A DNA stretch of 64,000 bases from Cupriavidus necator (GTDB taxonomy: Bacteria; Pseudomonadota; Gammaproteobacteria; Burkholderiales; Burkholderiaceae). Shown here in pieces: positions 52,401 through 61,397 of this stretch; the stretch's first letter is position 1; the number at the start of each line of letters is the position of its first letter. The stretch spans positions 248,001 through 312,000 of the forward strand of contig CP074388.1 in the NCBI GenBank assembly GCA_022041995.1, given 5' to 3'. A program made the translations under genes and the position numbers. The notes beneath the pieces were generated by a model, which was not told where the DNA came from, made no database searches, and worked only from the letters and a program-made list of their open reading frames with translations.

Positions 52401-53224
52401 GCGAACTCGTTGAATTCAGCACACTCGCGGCGACTCTGGAGCCGTGGCGCCATCAGGTCGTTTTCATTGGCGGGTGGGCCTACCGGCTTTATCGCTACGA
52501 GCCCCGCGCGTACAAACCAGATTACGAAGCGATTTTTACGCAGGACGCCGATGTGGCCTACGCCAAGCAGGAAGCGCTTGAGGGCGACATTAAGAAGGCG
52601 CTTGAGGGCGCCGGCTTCAGCGAGGAGGCAAATCTTTCAGGTGGATTCAAACCGCCCGCGATGCGATACACGTTTGGTGAAGACGGATTCTACGCCGAGT
52701 TCCTGACGCCGCTGACCGGCAGCCCTAGGCGGCGCAATAAGGTGACTGGTGAGTTCGAGCCGGATGCAACGGAGGCGAACGGAGGTGTCGTCGCCCAGAA
52801 ACTGCGCCACCTGGAAGTGCTGTTGCACGAGCCGTGGATGGTTACTATCCCTGCGGAGGATTCCGGGCTTGGCGAATCCGTGGTCGACCTACGCATCCCG
52901 AACCCGGTGAGTTTCATCGTTCAGAAGCTTCTGATTCGCGATGACCGTGTGGCAAGGAAGCGCGCTCAGGATGTGCTTTATGTTCACGATACGCTCTATA
53001 TCTTCAGCGGAGCGATCGAAAGCGATCTCTGTCCTATTTGGAGAACCCTGGAAGCTGCGCTGACCGAAGCGCAACGTAAGTCCGTCCGTGCGGGCATTAC
53101 GGAACTCTTCTCTGAAGTGAAAGACGTCATCCGCGATGCGGCCACCATCCCGAGCGATCGCAAACTCGAGCCCGAAGACATGCTCAAGCTTTGCCAATAT
53201 GGCATTGGCGAATTGTTCAGATGA
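52397..53224 (+). CDS. AbiEii-like nucleotidyltransferase toxin
   Basis: 275-aa protein from a TTG that overlaps the previous stop (TTGA), with AGGAGA upstream. The N-terminus has FIGGWAYRLYRYEP and later FTQDADVAYA, i.e. a Gly-Gly motif followed by DxD as in polymerase-beta-type nucleotidyltransferases (AbiEii, GrbP). A further Asp-containing strand is VVDLRIPNPVSFIVQKLLI. Predicted toxin of the type IV pair. Confidence 0.7.
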   Translation: MSELVEFSTLAATLEPWRHQVVFIGGWAYRLYRYEPRAYKPDYEAIFTQDADVAYAKQEALEGDIKKALEGAGFSEEANLSGGFKPPAMRYTFGEDGFYAEFLTPLTGSPRRRNKVTGEFEPDATEANGGVVAQKLRHLEVLLHEPWMVTIPAEDSGLGESVVDLRIPNPVSFIVQKLLIRDDRVARKRAQDVLYVHDTLYIFSGAIESDLCPIWRTLEAALTEAQRKSVRAGITELFSEVKDVIRDAATIPSDRKLEPEDMLKLCQYGIGELFR

Positions 53225-53471
53225 GCAGTGATCGTCCGCGGTGAGATCACTGTGGCCGGTGGCAGGGCCTACTGGATCTGCGGCTGAAGCAATTGGTTTC
53301 TTACTGTCCGCGCCGCCCCTCTCGGGGGCTAGACGGGTTTGATGCCGCCCCGCCGTCGCCGAACTACTGAGAGGAACCGTAATTCGCCAGACTGCGATTT
53401 CCAATAAATCAATGACTTAACCGCTAATTTCGTAAGTGCTCAATAACCCGGGGCAAAGATGTGCCTGCTGC

Positions 53472-53893
53472 TCATGCAGAAATAGGGAGGCGCTGCTCGA
53501 GGATGTGCGGCAGCAGGGGAATGTGATTGGTGTATGAGATGCGGTCGGTCAGGTAATTCCAGAAGGAGATTCCCAGCTTCCGACAGGTCTTCTTCAGGCT
53601 CGAGAAGGTGTCACGGCATTGACGACCAAGTTCGCTGCGTGTGCCGCCACTGATCTTCCGCTTTTTCACTTGATCGCGAATATCCCGTTCACTTCCGTTT
53701 GTATGCAGTGGCACTTCGGGGCGTTCCAGCACCAGCAGCAACTCGGCCTTGTTCTTGTGAATGCGCCTGAGTAGTCGGTCCAGCGTCGCGTAGCGGGTCT
53801 TTTGTATGAAGACCGCGTCAAAGCGCTTTTGCAGTTCGCTCTTGCGTTGACTCGTCGGATGCTGCTTGTATTCCTTCAGATCGGCATAAGTGT
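53472..53893 (-). pseudogene. IS66-like transposase C-terminal remnant
   Basis: Only the last ~138 residues remain (TYADLKEYKQHPTSQ..., then TNGSERDIRDQVKKRKISGGTR and FSSLKKTCRKLGISFWNYL), matching the C-terminal end of IS66-type DDE transposases. It is cut at its 5' side by the left end of the first IS630 copy (53889). No matching IS66 ends were found. Confidence 0.65.
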
Positions 53894-53937
53894 CTTGAGT
53901 AAACCAATTTCACGAATGAAAGTCAGATGCCAGTCAC

Positions 53938-54423
53938 ATGAAGAACGAGCTGGCATCGCCGATGAAGTGCACCATCGAACTGAACGACGTGGAGAAACGA
54001 ACCTTGGAAGAGCTTGCGCTGCGGCATCCGTATGAAGACTTCAGGGTTAGAGGACAAGGCTTGTTGCTGCTCGGTGCAGGTCAACGAGTGCACGAGATCG
54101 CGACGCAGTTGGATGTGAGCAAGAAGACTGTGTACAACTGGACGAACGCCTGGCGCGAGAAAGGGCTGTGCGGCTTGCTCAATGGTCATAAGGGAGGCCG
54201 CCCCCATTCGCTCTGCGAAGACATGGTTGCCACGGCTGTAGCCGCGGCGCGAGCGCAGTCCATGACGCTCAGACAGATTGCGCAGTGCATCGAGGCCGCC
54301 AATGGCATGCCGTTGCCCTGCCGCCTTGAAACGTTGGCCGGGGAACTGAAACGGGCAGGCTTTTCGTACAAGCGCGGCCGATACTCGCTCAAAAAAAACG
54401 CGACGAGCAGGAGTTTGCCGTGA
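53938..54423 (+). CDS. IS630 orfA (HTH half)
   Basis: 161-aa N-terminal half of an IS630 transposase with tandem HTH domains (HEIATQLDVSKKTVYNWTNAWREKG; MTLRQIAQCIEAANG). It ends just after an A8 run (54391-54398). A -1 frameshift there joins it to orfB through KKRDEQEFAVKAATLEK, giving the full transposase. Confidence 0.85.
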   Translation: MKNELASPMKCTIELNDVEKRTLEELALRHPYEDFRVRGQGLLLLGAGQRVHEIATQLDVSKKTVYNWTNAWREKGLCGLLNGHKGGRPHSLCEDMVATAVAAARAQSMTLRQIAQCIEAANGMPLPCRLETLAGELKRAGFSYKRGRYSLKKNATSRSLP

Positions 54424-54970
54424 AGGCTGCCACGCTCGAGAAATTGCAGCAAGCTGCTCGTGATGGTGCATGTCGTCTCGTCTATCTTGATGAGGCCGGA
54501 TTTTCGGCCTCGCCGCCGGTGCAGCGTGGCTGGTCGCCAATTGGCCGACCTCACTGCACGGTTCCCCAACCGCACTGCAGGCGTTCAGTCTTGGGGCATT
54601 GGATTACGGAGCCAACCGGCTTGTCCACCAGACCAGCAAAGGCAGCATCAAGCGTCCCTTCGTTATTGAGTTCCTGGAAGAGATTGCTCAAAGTGCCACG
54701 CCCGGTCAGCTCACGGTCGTCGTGCTCGACAACGCGAAGATCCATCACGCCATCGAGCAGGATATCCTGGACCGCTGGCTCTTCGAGCACCGTATGGTTC
54801 TCTTTCATCTGCCGCCTTACAGCCCCGAACTCAACCTGATTGAAATCGTCTGGAAACATGCCAAGTACCACTGGCGACGCTTCGTCACATGGACCAAAGA
54901 AACCATCGATACCGAGATCGAAATTCTCCTCTCCGGCTACGGCTCAAAGTTTGAAATCCGTTTCTCGTGA
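54420..54970 (+). pseudogene. IS630 orfB (DDE half), one-base deletion
   Basis: Catalytic half with first Asp in CRLVYLDEAGFSASP, second Asp in TVVVLDNAKIHHA and Glu in PELNLIEIVWKHAK. The frame is broken at a G4 run (54593-54596) that is G5 in copy 2. Downstream the DDE reading resumes in the 54599-54970 frame. Confidence 0.82.
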
Positions 54971-55221
54971 ATACTTATACGGGTTTCTTCATTCTTTTGA
55001 CCATGTGGCTACCCTTCATATGGGTTGCTGGCAAGGTCTCAAGGTATTTTGACCGATATTCGTTTTCGCTATCCGAGCCACAAGCGTGGTTCGCTGTCGT
55101 GTGCTGGATCGTCACCGCTGTAGCTACTTTGCTTGCAATGGTTGGCTTTTTGATTATTGCACGAGAACATGACGCGCTGAGGCGGCGCATTGCCGAACTC
55201 GAAAACTCGGCGAACCCGTAG
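54967..55221 (+). CDS. Small membrane protein adjoining IS630
   Basis: 84-aa protein with two to three helices (FFILLTMWLPFIWVAGKV; AWFAVVCWIVTAVATLLAMVGFLII) and a charged tail (REHDALRRRIAELENSANP). The GTG start lies inside the IS630 right end, so the original N-terminus has probably been replaced; an ATG at 55003 is internal. It appears to be in an operon with the 56390 gene, now separated by an IS. Confidence 0.5.
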   Translation: MNTYTGFFILLTMWLPFIWVAGKVSRYFDRYSFSLSEPQAWFAVVCWIVTAVATLLAMVGFLIIAREHDALRRRIAELENSANP

Positions 55222-55229
55222 TTCGGAGT

Positions 55230-56359
55230 GGCGTTGTTGCATAAATCCGGGGTCGGATGGGCTGACGTTTACGCACAACGACTGGAGCGCTGGCTCTGTT
55301 AACTTCTGACGAAGCGGCGTAGTGTCTTGGACTTTTTCCGGGACGATGCGCAAGGACAACCGACAGCAAGCCGAGCCCAAGGGGGTCTACCGCGTCAAGA
55401 ACTGGGCGCAGTACAACAAGGGGCTGATAGCCCGAGGAGACGTGACGATGTGGGTCGAAGAGAGCTTGCTCGTGCCACCGGCTAAAGCCCAGTCGCCCAA
55501 GCGTGGCCACCCGCTCGTCTATACGGATGCGCTGATCCAGGGTCTGCTCAGTCTCAAGCAGGTGTTCCACCTGCCGCTGCGCGCGCTGCAAGGCTTCGCG
55601 CAGAGCTTGCGCACCCTGGCTTTCCCAACGTTGCCAGTGCCGAACTACACGACATTGAGCCGCCGCGCGCAGAATCTGAACGTCGTGCTGCCCGCCTCGC
55701 GTAGCGGCGAGCCGCTGCATCTGGTGATCGACAGCACTGGGCTGAAGCTTTACGGCGAAGGCGAGTGGAAGGTTCGCAAGCACGGTTGGTCCAAGCGACG
55801 GACTTGGCGCAAGGTCCATCTCGCCATGGACGCGAACACCGGCCAAATCTGTGCTGCACTGATGACCCACCAGGACGTTGGCGATGGCGAAGTGTTGGCC
55901 GACCTGCTCGATCAGATCCCGGTTGATACACCGATCGATACCATCGGAGGTGATGGCGCTTACGACAGCAAGCCGTGCCACGCGGAGATTGCTGCGCGAG
56001 GTGCACAGCCCTCGATTCCACCACGCGATGGAGCGAAGCCTTGGTCCGAAAGTACGCCGGGCGCAGCCTGGCGTAACGAGGCCATCGATGTCATCGAGAA
56101 GAGCAGTCGACGCGATTGGAAAGCCGCCAGCGGCTATCACCGGCGCTCGCTGGCCGAGACCCTGATGTACCGCCTCAAGACGCTGACGGGACACAGTCTG
56201 TGGGCACGCGAAATCGGGTCGCAGGCCACCGAAGTGGCTATCCGTGCGGGCGTGCTCAACCGCATGGTCGCGCTCGCTCGCCCGCAATCCGTCCGTATCG
56301 CCTGAGTTCAGCGTCACCGAGGAGCCCCTGTTTTCAATCTCGATTTATGCAACAACGCC
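55230..56359 (+). mobile_element. IS5-family, IS903-group element (1130 bp)
   Basis: Perfect 18-bp ends GGCGTTGTTGCATAAATC (55230 and inverted at 56359) and a 9-bp duplication GTTCGGAGT (55221-55229 and 56360-56368), as expected for the IS903 group. It is inserted between two small membrane-protein genes. Confidence 0.95.
55322..56305 (+). CDS. IS5-family (IS903-group) transposase
   Basis: 327-aa DDE transposase. First Asp is in LHLVIDSTGLKLYGEGEW, second Asp in TIGGDGAYDS, and Glu in ETLMYRLKTLTGHSLWAR. Typical IS903-group N-terminal YRVKNWAQYNKGLIARGDVTMW is present. Full length and intact. Confidence 0.95.
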   Translation: MSWTFSGTMRKDNRQQAEPKGVYRVKNWAQYNKGLIARGDVTMWVEESLLVPPAKAQSPKRGHPLVYTDALIQGLLSLKQVFHLPLRALQGFAQSLRTLAFPTLPVPNYTTLSRRAQNLNVVLPASRSGEPLHLVIDSTGLKLYGEGEWKVRKHGWSKRRTWRKVHLAMDANTGQICAALMTHQDVGDGEVLADLLDQIPVDTPIDTIGGDGAYDSKPCHAEIAARGAQPSIPPRDGAKPWSESTPGAAWRNEAIDVIEKSSRRDWKAASGYHRRSLAETLMYRLKTLTGHSLWAREIGSQATEVAIRAGVLNRMVALARPQSVRIA

Positions 56360-56389
56360 GTTCGGAGTAATAAAATATTGGGAGCACCG

Positions 56390-56917
56390 ATGGATAATCA
56401 GTACCTTAGCGTCATCAAAGAAGACGCAGAGTTATACGGCGTAGTCAAAGAACAGCTACCAGAGCTGCAGCGCCTCAGTGCCACGCAGGTTGAGCGTTTC
56501 GTTTTCTATTTGAAAAGCCTTCATACCTATTATCCGAAAAGCGAAAATCACACCGCCTTCTGGTCGGATTTCGAGGATAAGCTAACAAAAATTAGAAATA
56601 GCGCGGAACAGGTCGAACTGCAGCGTCGAGCGAGTGCGAATAACATCAAAGCCATTGCAATGTTCGTTTTTGCCGGGCTTTTGCTTGGTGTCGCGCTGGC
56701 TCTCTGCTTCGCGGACAATTTTGGGATCGCTATAGGATTCTTTCTCGCTGCTGGCGCGCTCATTGTTTTTGCTGATACTCGGTTCATCGTAAGAGCCATC
56801 AACTTATATAAAGAACAGGATAGAAAGTATTTTCGGTTCGTCAGGAAAAAGTGTGGGTTGACGAAGGCTCAGGAAGATTGCCAAGTGCATGATATAGCGC
56901 GATTTCCGTCGCCCTGA
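56390..56917 (+). CDS. Membrane protein overlapping the ISL3-like gene end
   Basis: 175-aa protein; TTGGGAGC precedes the ATG at 56390. An N-terminal ~90-residue helical cytoplasmic domain precedes two transmembrane helices (AIAMFVFAGLLLGVALALCF and FGIAIGFFLAAGALIVFA). The last ~20 residues overlap the 3' end of the opposite-strand ISL3 transposase, so its natural C-terminus may have been changed by that insertion. Before the IS903-group insertion it lay about 40 bp after the 54967-55221 gene. Confidence 0.6.
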   Translation: MDNQYLSVIKEDAELYGVVKEQLPELQRLSATQVERFVFYLKSLHTYYPKSENHTAFWSDFEDKLTKIRNSAEQVELQRRASANNIKAIAMFVFAGLLLGVALALCFADNFGIAIGFFLAAGALIVFADTRFIVRAINLYKEQDRKYFRFVRKKCGLTKAQEDCQVHDIARFPSP

Positions 56918-58088
56918 AGGTTCGGAATCCGTACGATTTTCTCATGGTGACTTTGGCCTTGTTGTTCAGGCCCTCGACGACGCCGCTGGAGAACTGCTTG
57001 CGGGCACGGAAGTAGTTGAGGATCAGCTCACGGTGGGCACGCACGGTGCGGGCGAACTTCTTCATCGGCTCGATGCGCGAGCGCATCACCTGCGTACACC
57101 ACTGGTCGAGGAATTTTCCGGCCCAGTCCGGTGAGATGTAATCCCAGAGCTGCTGGAATTCCTCTTTGAGCAGCCAGGCGCGTACGGTGCGCAGGTTGTA
57201 CTGCAACAAGTCACGCATGCGCAGTCGCTGTTTGTCGGTCAGGTTTTCCGGACGTTTGAGCAGGCACCAGCGGGACTTCTTGAGCACCGGCTCGTATCCG
57301 TCGCGGACCATGCGGCGGGACTCTTCAGCGCGAACCTCATCGATAGCCTTATTCATCTTCGCAACGATGTGGAAGCGGTCCAGGATGTTCAGCGCATTGG
57401 GGCAATGCAGCGCTATCATCTCAAGGTAGGGCTTCCACATATCCGAGCAGACGAACTCAACCTTCTCGCATACCTGTTCTCCGATCATGGCAAAGAACTT
57501 CGCGAAGCTTTCTTTCGTGCGCTCCTGCCCCACCCATAGTAGACGCGTGCAGCCAGCCTCGATCTGGTAGACCAGTGTGAGGTACTTGTGTCCACGACCA
57601 TACTGGATCTCGTCGACACCAAAGGCACGGATCGTACCGAGTTCGCGATGGGCCAGGCCCCAGTCCACCACCCACTCCACTGCGTTGAAGACTTTCTCCC
57701 AACTGGTGCGGAAGCTTTGTGCCGTCTCCTTCCACGACAGCTTGCGTGCCCACTGCGCCAGGAAGATCATGTAAGCGCGGGTGAGCGTGTGCTTGCCATT
57801 GGCCCACGGCAGGGCTTCGACCTTCACGCCACAGTCACGACAGTCGACGCGCCGCATGGTATAGAGCAGGAATACTGCAAAACCCCAGACGGGAATAAAC
57901 TCGAAGCGGCGCTCCGTGAGTGAGTCGTAACCCCGCGCAGGCTGGTTGCAGCATGAGCAGACCGGCTTCGAACCCTTGCGCGGCCGAACGTCGATCTCGA
58001 TGGACTGGGTTGCCTCGCACAGCCGCGCACCTTCATAGACAAAGCCGGGAAAATGATGACAAGCGTTAAGCAGACGAGTCAGCAACAT
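56841..58088 (-). CDS. ISL3-family transposase
   Basis: 415 aa from the ATG at 58088. N-terminal zinc-ribbon cysteines (PVCSCCNQPARGY, VDCRDCGVKVEALPW) and a DDE core with FGVDEIQYGRGHKYLTLVY (Asp), FVCSDMWKPYLEMI (Asp) and SGVVEGLNNKAKVTMRKSYGFR (Glu) identify the family. The frame is intact. Terminal inverted repeats and the expected 8-bp duplication could not be located, so the element's limits are unresolved. Confidence 0.9.
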   Translation of the reverse strand: MLLTRLLNACHHFPGFVYEGARLCEATQSIEIDVRPRKGSKPVCSCCNQPARGYDSLTERRFEFIPVWGFAVFLLYTMRRVDCRDCGVKVEALPWANGKHTLTRAYMIFLAQWARKLSWKETAQSFRTSWEKVFNAVEWVVDWGLAHRELGTIRAFGVDEIQYGRGHKYLTLVYQIEAGCTRLLWVGQERTKESFAKFFAMIGEQVCEKVEFVCSDMWKPYLEMIALHCPNALNILDRFHIVAKMNKAIDEVRAEESRRMVRDGYEPVLKKSRWCLLKRPENLTDKQRLRMRDLLQYNLRTVRAWLLKEEFQQLWDYISPDWAGKFLDQWCTQVMRSRIEPMKKFARTVRAHRELILNYFRARKQFSSGVVEGLNNKAKVTMRKSYGFRTFRATEIALYHALGNLPEPSSTHTFS

Positions 58089-58668
58089 GGTTAGCAAGCT
58101 CAAAACCGGCAAGGGCAAAGCTGCCATTGTCACCGAACAGCAAACGCTCACCCAGTACATTCCAGACCTGCATAACTGGCCGGCTTCGTGGCGAGTCGAT
58201 GACGAAGATATCTCGACTGGAGAGGAAATCGTAGCAATACTCACGCCTTTCCTTGAGCATCTCCCAACCTTGGGATACGCACGCAAGACATTGCTTCGGC
58301 ACCGCGATCACATCTGGATGCTCGGTGGCGAAATGATCCGACGACGCCATGAAGATCCCGATCTCCTTACCCTCCCTGTGGCAACCCTCCTGGACAAGCT
58401 CATCGAGGAAGACGGCGGCCCTCTCATCTGGCCAGTTATCTCCGAGTCCGCACAAAATTCCTTTGATGCAACCTGTCGCAAGCTCTATCAGTACCTGAAT
58501 CGGGCTTCACTCGGCTAGCCGCACATCCGCTTTCACCCACAGATTCCGCCGACGAGCCGTATTTTCTATCATCGATCCGCGAGGCGAAGGCCTGTAATGA
58601 GCTTGTATGGGCGGGTCTAAGTGTCTTGAGTAAACCAATTTCACGAATGAAAGTCAGATGCCAGTCAC

Positions 58669-59154
58669 ATGAAGAACGAGCTGGCATCGCCGATGAAGTG
58701 CACCATCGAACTGAACGACGTGGAGAAACGAACCTTGGAAGAGCTTGCGCTGCGGCATCCGTATGAAGACTTCAGGGTTAGAGGACAAGGCTTGTTGCTG
58801 CTCGGTGCAGGTCAACGAGTGCACGAGATCGCGACGCAGTTGGATGTGAGCAAGAAGACTGTGTACAACTGGACGAACGCCTGGCGCGAGAAAGGGCTGT
58901 GCGGCTTGCTCAATGGTCATAAGGGAGGCCGCCCCCATTCGCTCTGCGAAGACATGGTTGCCACGGCTGTAGCCGCGGCGCGAGCGCAGTCCATGACGCT
59001 CAGACAGATTGCGCAGTGCATCGAGGCCGCCAATGGCATGCCGTTGCCCTGCCGCCTTGAAACGTTGGCCGGGGAACTGAAACGGGCAGGCTTTTCGTAC
59101 AAGCGCGGCCGATACTCGCTCAAAAAAAACGCGACGAGCAGGAGTTTGCCGTGA
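58669..59154 (+). CDS. IS630 orfA, copy 2
   Basis: 161-aa HTH half identical in protein sequence to copy 1, including the A8 run ahead of the orfB junction. Confidence 0.85.
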   Translation: MKNELASPMKCTIELNDVEKRTLEELALRHPYEDFRVRGQGLLLLGAGQRVHEIATQLDVSKKTVYNWTNAWREKGLCGLLNGHKGGRPHSLCEDMVATAVAAARAQSMTLRQIAQCIEAANGMPLPCRLETLAGELKRAGFSYKRGRYSLKKNATSRSLP

Positions 59155-59556
59155 AGGCTGCCACGCTCGAGAAATTGCAGCAAGCTGCTCGTGATGGTGC
59201 ATGTCGTCTCGTCTATCTTGATGAGGCCGGATTTTCGGCCTCGCCGCCGGTGCAGCGTGGCTGGTCGCCAATTGGCCGACCTCACTGCACGGTTCCCCAA
59301 CCGCACTGCAGGCGTTCAGTCTTGGGGGCATTGGATTACGGAGCCAACCGGCTTGTCCACCAGACCAGCAAAGGCAGCATCAAGCGTCCCTTCGTTATTG
59401 AGTTCCTGGAAGAGATTGCTCAAAGTGCCACGCCCGGTCAGCTCACGGTCGTCGTGCTCGACAACGCGAAGATCCATCACGCCATCGAGCAGGATATCCT
59501 GGACCGCTGGCTCTTCGAGCACCGTATGGTTCTCTTTCATCTGCCGCCTTACAGCC

Positions 59557-60982
59557 CAATCCACCCAAGATAAGCCGCCAAATAAAATCGCAATTGGCGC
59601 CGAGAACGCTTGACAGGTGACGAGGTTCGAGGGGCCGCCGCCCTGCTTGCGCTGGATGTTTAGCGCAAGCAGGGCGGCGGCCAATAGAGGATCGCTTCTC
59701 GATCTTCGCTTGGCTCTCATGCCCCTGTCCGATTTGTTCGCTGCACTTGCCCAATATCTGCACACCAAGGTCTTTCACGATCTTGCCCGTCATCCAGAGC
59801 ATCCGGCCGCCTTCACCCGGCAGCGCAAGCTCACCCTGCCGACACTGATCTCCTTCATGCTCGGCAACTTGCGTATGGGCATGCAAGCCGAGCTCGATCA
59901 ATTCTTCGCCACGCTCGCCCGCCAAAACACCTTGCGCCGTTGCGTCAGTGAACAAGCCTTCGCCCAGGCTCGCAGCAAGCTCGGCGGCGATGTCTTTGCT
60001 CACCTCAATGACTGGCTACTTCAGCACGTCTCCAACCATTTGCCACGCTGGCATGGCTTTCGGCTGGTCGCCGCGGACGCTTCACACCTGCGTTTCGCCA
60101 TTCGCCACAGCCATCTGCCTCGAGCCGCCAGCCGCGATCAACTTGCCTTCGGCCTGTACCTGCCTGGGGCCGAGATCATGCTCGCCGCCTCATTACACAG
60201 CGTGTACGAGAACGAACGCCAGATCCTGTTCGAGCATCTGGACCGCCTGCAATCCGACGACTTGCTCTTGCTCGACCGCGGCTACCCCGCCCGCTGGCTG
60301 GTGGCCGTACTCAACCAACGAAACATCCCTTTCTGCATGCGTGCCGACGGCAGCGGCTTTGCTGCCGTACGGCGCTTCGTGCGCTCTGGCCGTGACGAGG
60401 CCATCGTCACGCTCCCCGCTCCAGCCCGCATTGACGCGCGCGACTACGAGTGTGCGGCTACCCCGCAGACCGTTCGGCTGATCCGGCAGATCTCGCCAGC
60501 CGGCAAGGTGCGCGTGCTCATCACCAATCTGCTCGACATGCACCGCTATCCAGCGGCCACCTTCCGCGACCTTTACCATCAACGCTGGCGCCTCGAGGAG
60601 GCGTACAAACGCCTCAAGCACCGCATGGGACTCGAACATCTGTCCGGCCTCTCGCAGTTGGCTGCCAGGCAGGACTTCGGCGCCAAAATCCTCAGTGATA
60701 ACCTGCACGCTCTATGCTGCTTCAGCGCCGTGCAGGAACATGAGATTGACTCGAACTATCGGATCATCCGAACCTACGCCATCACCGCTCTCAAACCTGT
60801 CCTGCCAGCGGCGCTACTGGGACTGCGCTGGGCCAAGGCTGCGCTGAATGAGACCTTGGCCTTGATCGCAACACGTACCCATCGCGTGCGACCGGATCGC
60901 GCTAAACCACGTCCGCCTCGCCAGAAACCTCATCGACATGCCGCCTATAAGGCTTGCTGATGTCCTTATCTTGGGTGGATTG
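59557..60982 (+). mobile_element. IS4-family element, copy 2 (1426 bp)
   Basis: Same 18-bp ends as copy 1; 10-bp target duplication CCTTACAGCC at 59547-59556 and 60983-60992. Nested inside IS630 copy 2. The internal 21-bp hairpin is at 59633-59682. Confidence 0.95.
59617..60960 (+). CDS. IS4-family transposase, copy 2
   Basis: 447-aa frame identical in protein sequence to copy 1, with the same IS4 YREK signature and the same possible internal start (ATG at 59719). The identity implies very recent transposition of one copy. Confidence 0.92.
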   Translation: MTRFEGPPPCLRWMFSASRAAANRGSLLDLRLALMPLSDLFAALAQYLHTKVFHDLARHPEHPAAFTRQRKLTLPTLISFMLGNLRMGMQAELDQFFATLARQNTLRRCVSEQAFAQARSKLGGDVFAHLNDWLLQHVSNHLPRWHGFRLVAADASHLRFAIRHSHLPRAASRDQLAFGLYLPGAEIMLAASLHSVYENERQILFEHLDRLQSDDLLLLDRGYPARWLVAVLNQRNIPFCMRADGSGFAAVRRFVRSGRDEAIVTLPAPARIDARDYECAATPQTVRLIRQISPAGKVRVLITNLLDMHRYPAATFRDLYHQRWRLEEAYKRLKHRMGLEHLSGLSQLAARQDFGAKILSDNLHALCCFSAVQEHEIDSNYRIIRTYAITALKPVLPAALLGLRWAKAALNETLALIATRTHRVRPDRAKPRPPRQKPHRHAAYKAC

Positions 60983-61342
60983 CCTTACAGCCCCGAACTC
61001 AACCTGATTGAAATCGTCTGGAAACATGCCAAGTACCACTGGCGACGCTTCGTCACATGGACCAAAGAAACCATCGATACCGAGATCGAAATTCTCCTCT
61101 CCGGCTACGGCTCAAAGTTTGAAATCCGTTTCTCGTGAATACTTATTCGCCTACCACGACGCCTTCAATCAACGCAATGAGGACGCGGCGGACGAAAAAA
61201 TAGCTCGCCTTACATCGAGCCTACGGGCTGCCCTGTACAACGACGAGTTTTTTCAGTTTTCACCCCGGAATATGGACGTGCATTGATGCGATAGGGGCCT
61301 GACGCTTCGACGATCGATCGCCGCCAAAAACCGCGCCGCTGC

Positions 61343-61372
61343 TTGTTTACGCTCGGACAAGCGCCCTATAAT
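61343..61372 (+). promoter_or_regulatory. Sigma70-like promoter
   Basis: TTGTTT (61343-61348), 18-bp spacer, consensus TATAAT (61367-61372). It reads into the hairpin at 61398 and the phage-like genes beyond. Confidence 0.6.
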
Positions 61373-61397
61373 TTCGCCAAGATGCACGAATTGTCAG

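Larger units (their letters stand above)
53889..54975 (+). mobile_element. IS630-family element, copy 1 (1087 bp)
   Basis: Flanked by TA dinucleotides (53887-53888 and 54976-54977), the target duplicated by IS630/Tc1 elements. Boundaries are fixed by comparison with copy 2 at 58620-61143, because the common sequence starts and ends exactly there. It is one base shorter than copy 2 without its insert. Confidence 0.85.
59151..61138 (+). pseudogene. IS630 orfB, copy 2, split by IS4 insertion
   Basis: Intact catalytic frame here (G5 at 59324-59328 keeps GALDYGANRL in phase) until the IS4 insertion after PPYSP. The last ~55 residues (PELNLIEIVWKHAKYHWRRF...KFEIRFS) follow the IS at 60983-61138. 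The transposase is inactivated. Confidence 0.85.
58620..61143 (+). mobile_element. IS630-family element, copy 2, interrupted by IS4-family copy 2
   Basis: TA flanks at 58618-58619 and 61144-61145. Without the nested 1426-bp IS4 and its 10-bp duplication the element is 1088 bp, one base longer than copy 1. Same orientation as copy 1. Confidence 0.88.
58087..61286 (+). pseudogene. Unknown gene split by IS630(+IS4) and frameshifted
   Basis: The left part (58087-58518, IPDLHNWPASWRVDDEDISTGEEIV...FDATCRKLYQYLNRASLG) ends at a stop. Adding one G to the GG at about 58513 lets it continue LAAHPLSPTDSADEPYFLSSIREAKACNELVWAGL up to the IS630 TA target. The right flank (61144-61286) resumes in frame as FAYHDAFNQRNEDAADEKIARL...FSPRNMDVH. 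The repaired protein is about 225 aa, soluble, helical, family unknown. Its ATG overlaps the ISL3 transposase start on the other strand, so the true 5' end may be lost. Confidence 0.6.

Noticed and set aside
53923..54540. Minus-strand open frames antisense to IS630 (also at 58654-59331)
   Set aside because: Duplicated together with the IS and simply shadow the orfA/orfB frames.
56841..58500. Exact ISL3 element ends and 8-bp duplication
   Set aside because: No matching inverted repeats or direct repeats could be found by eye on either side, so no mobile-element boundaries are claimed.
46791..60982. Composite transposon bounded by the two IS4 copies
   Set aside because: Each copy has its own distinct 10-bp target duplication, so they inserted independently.
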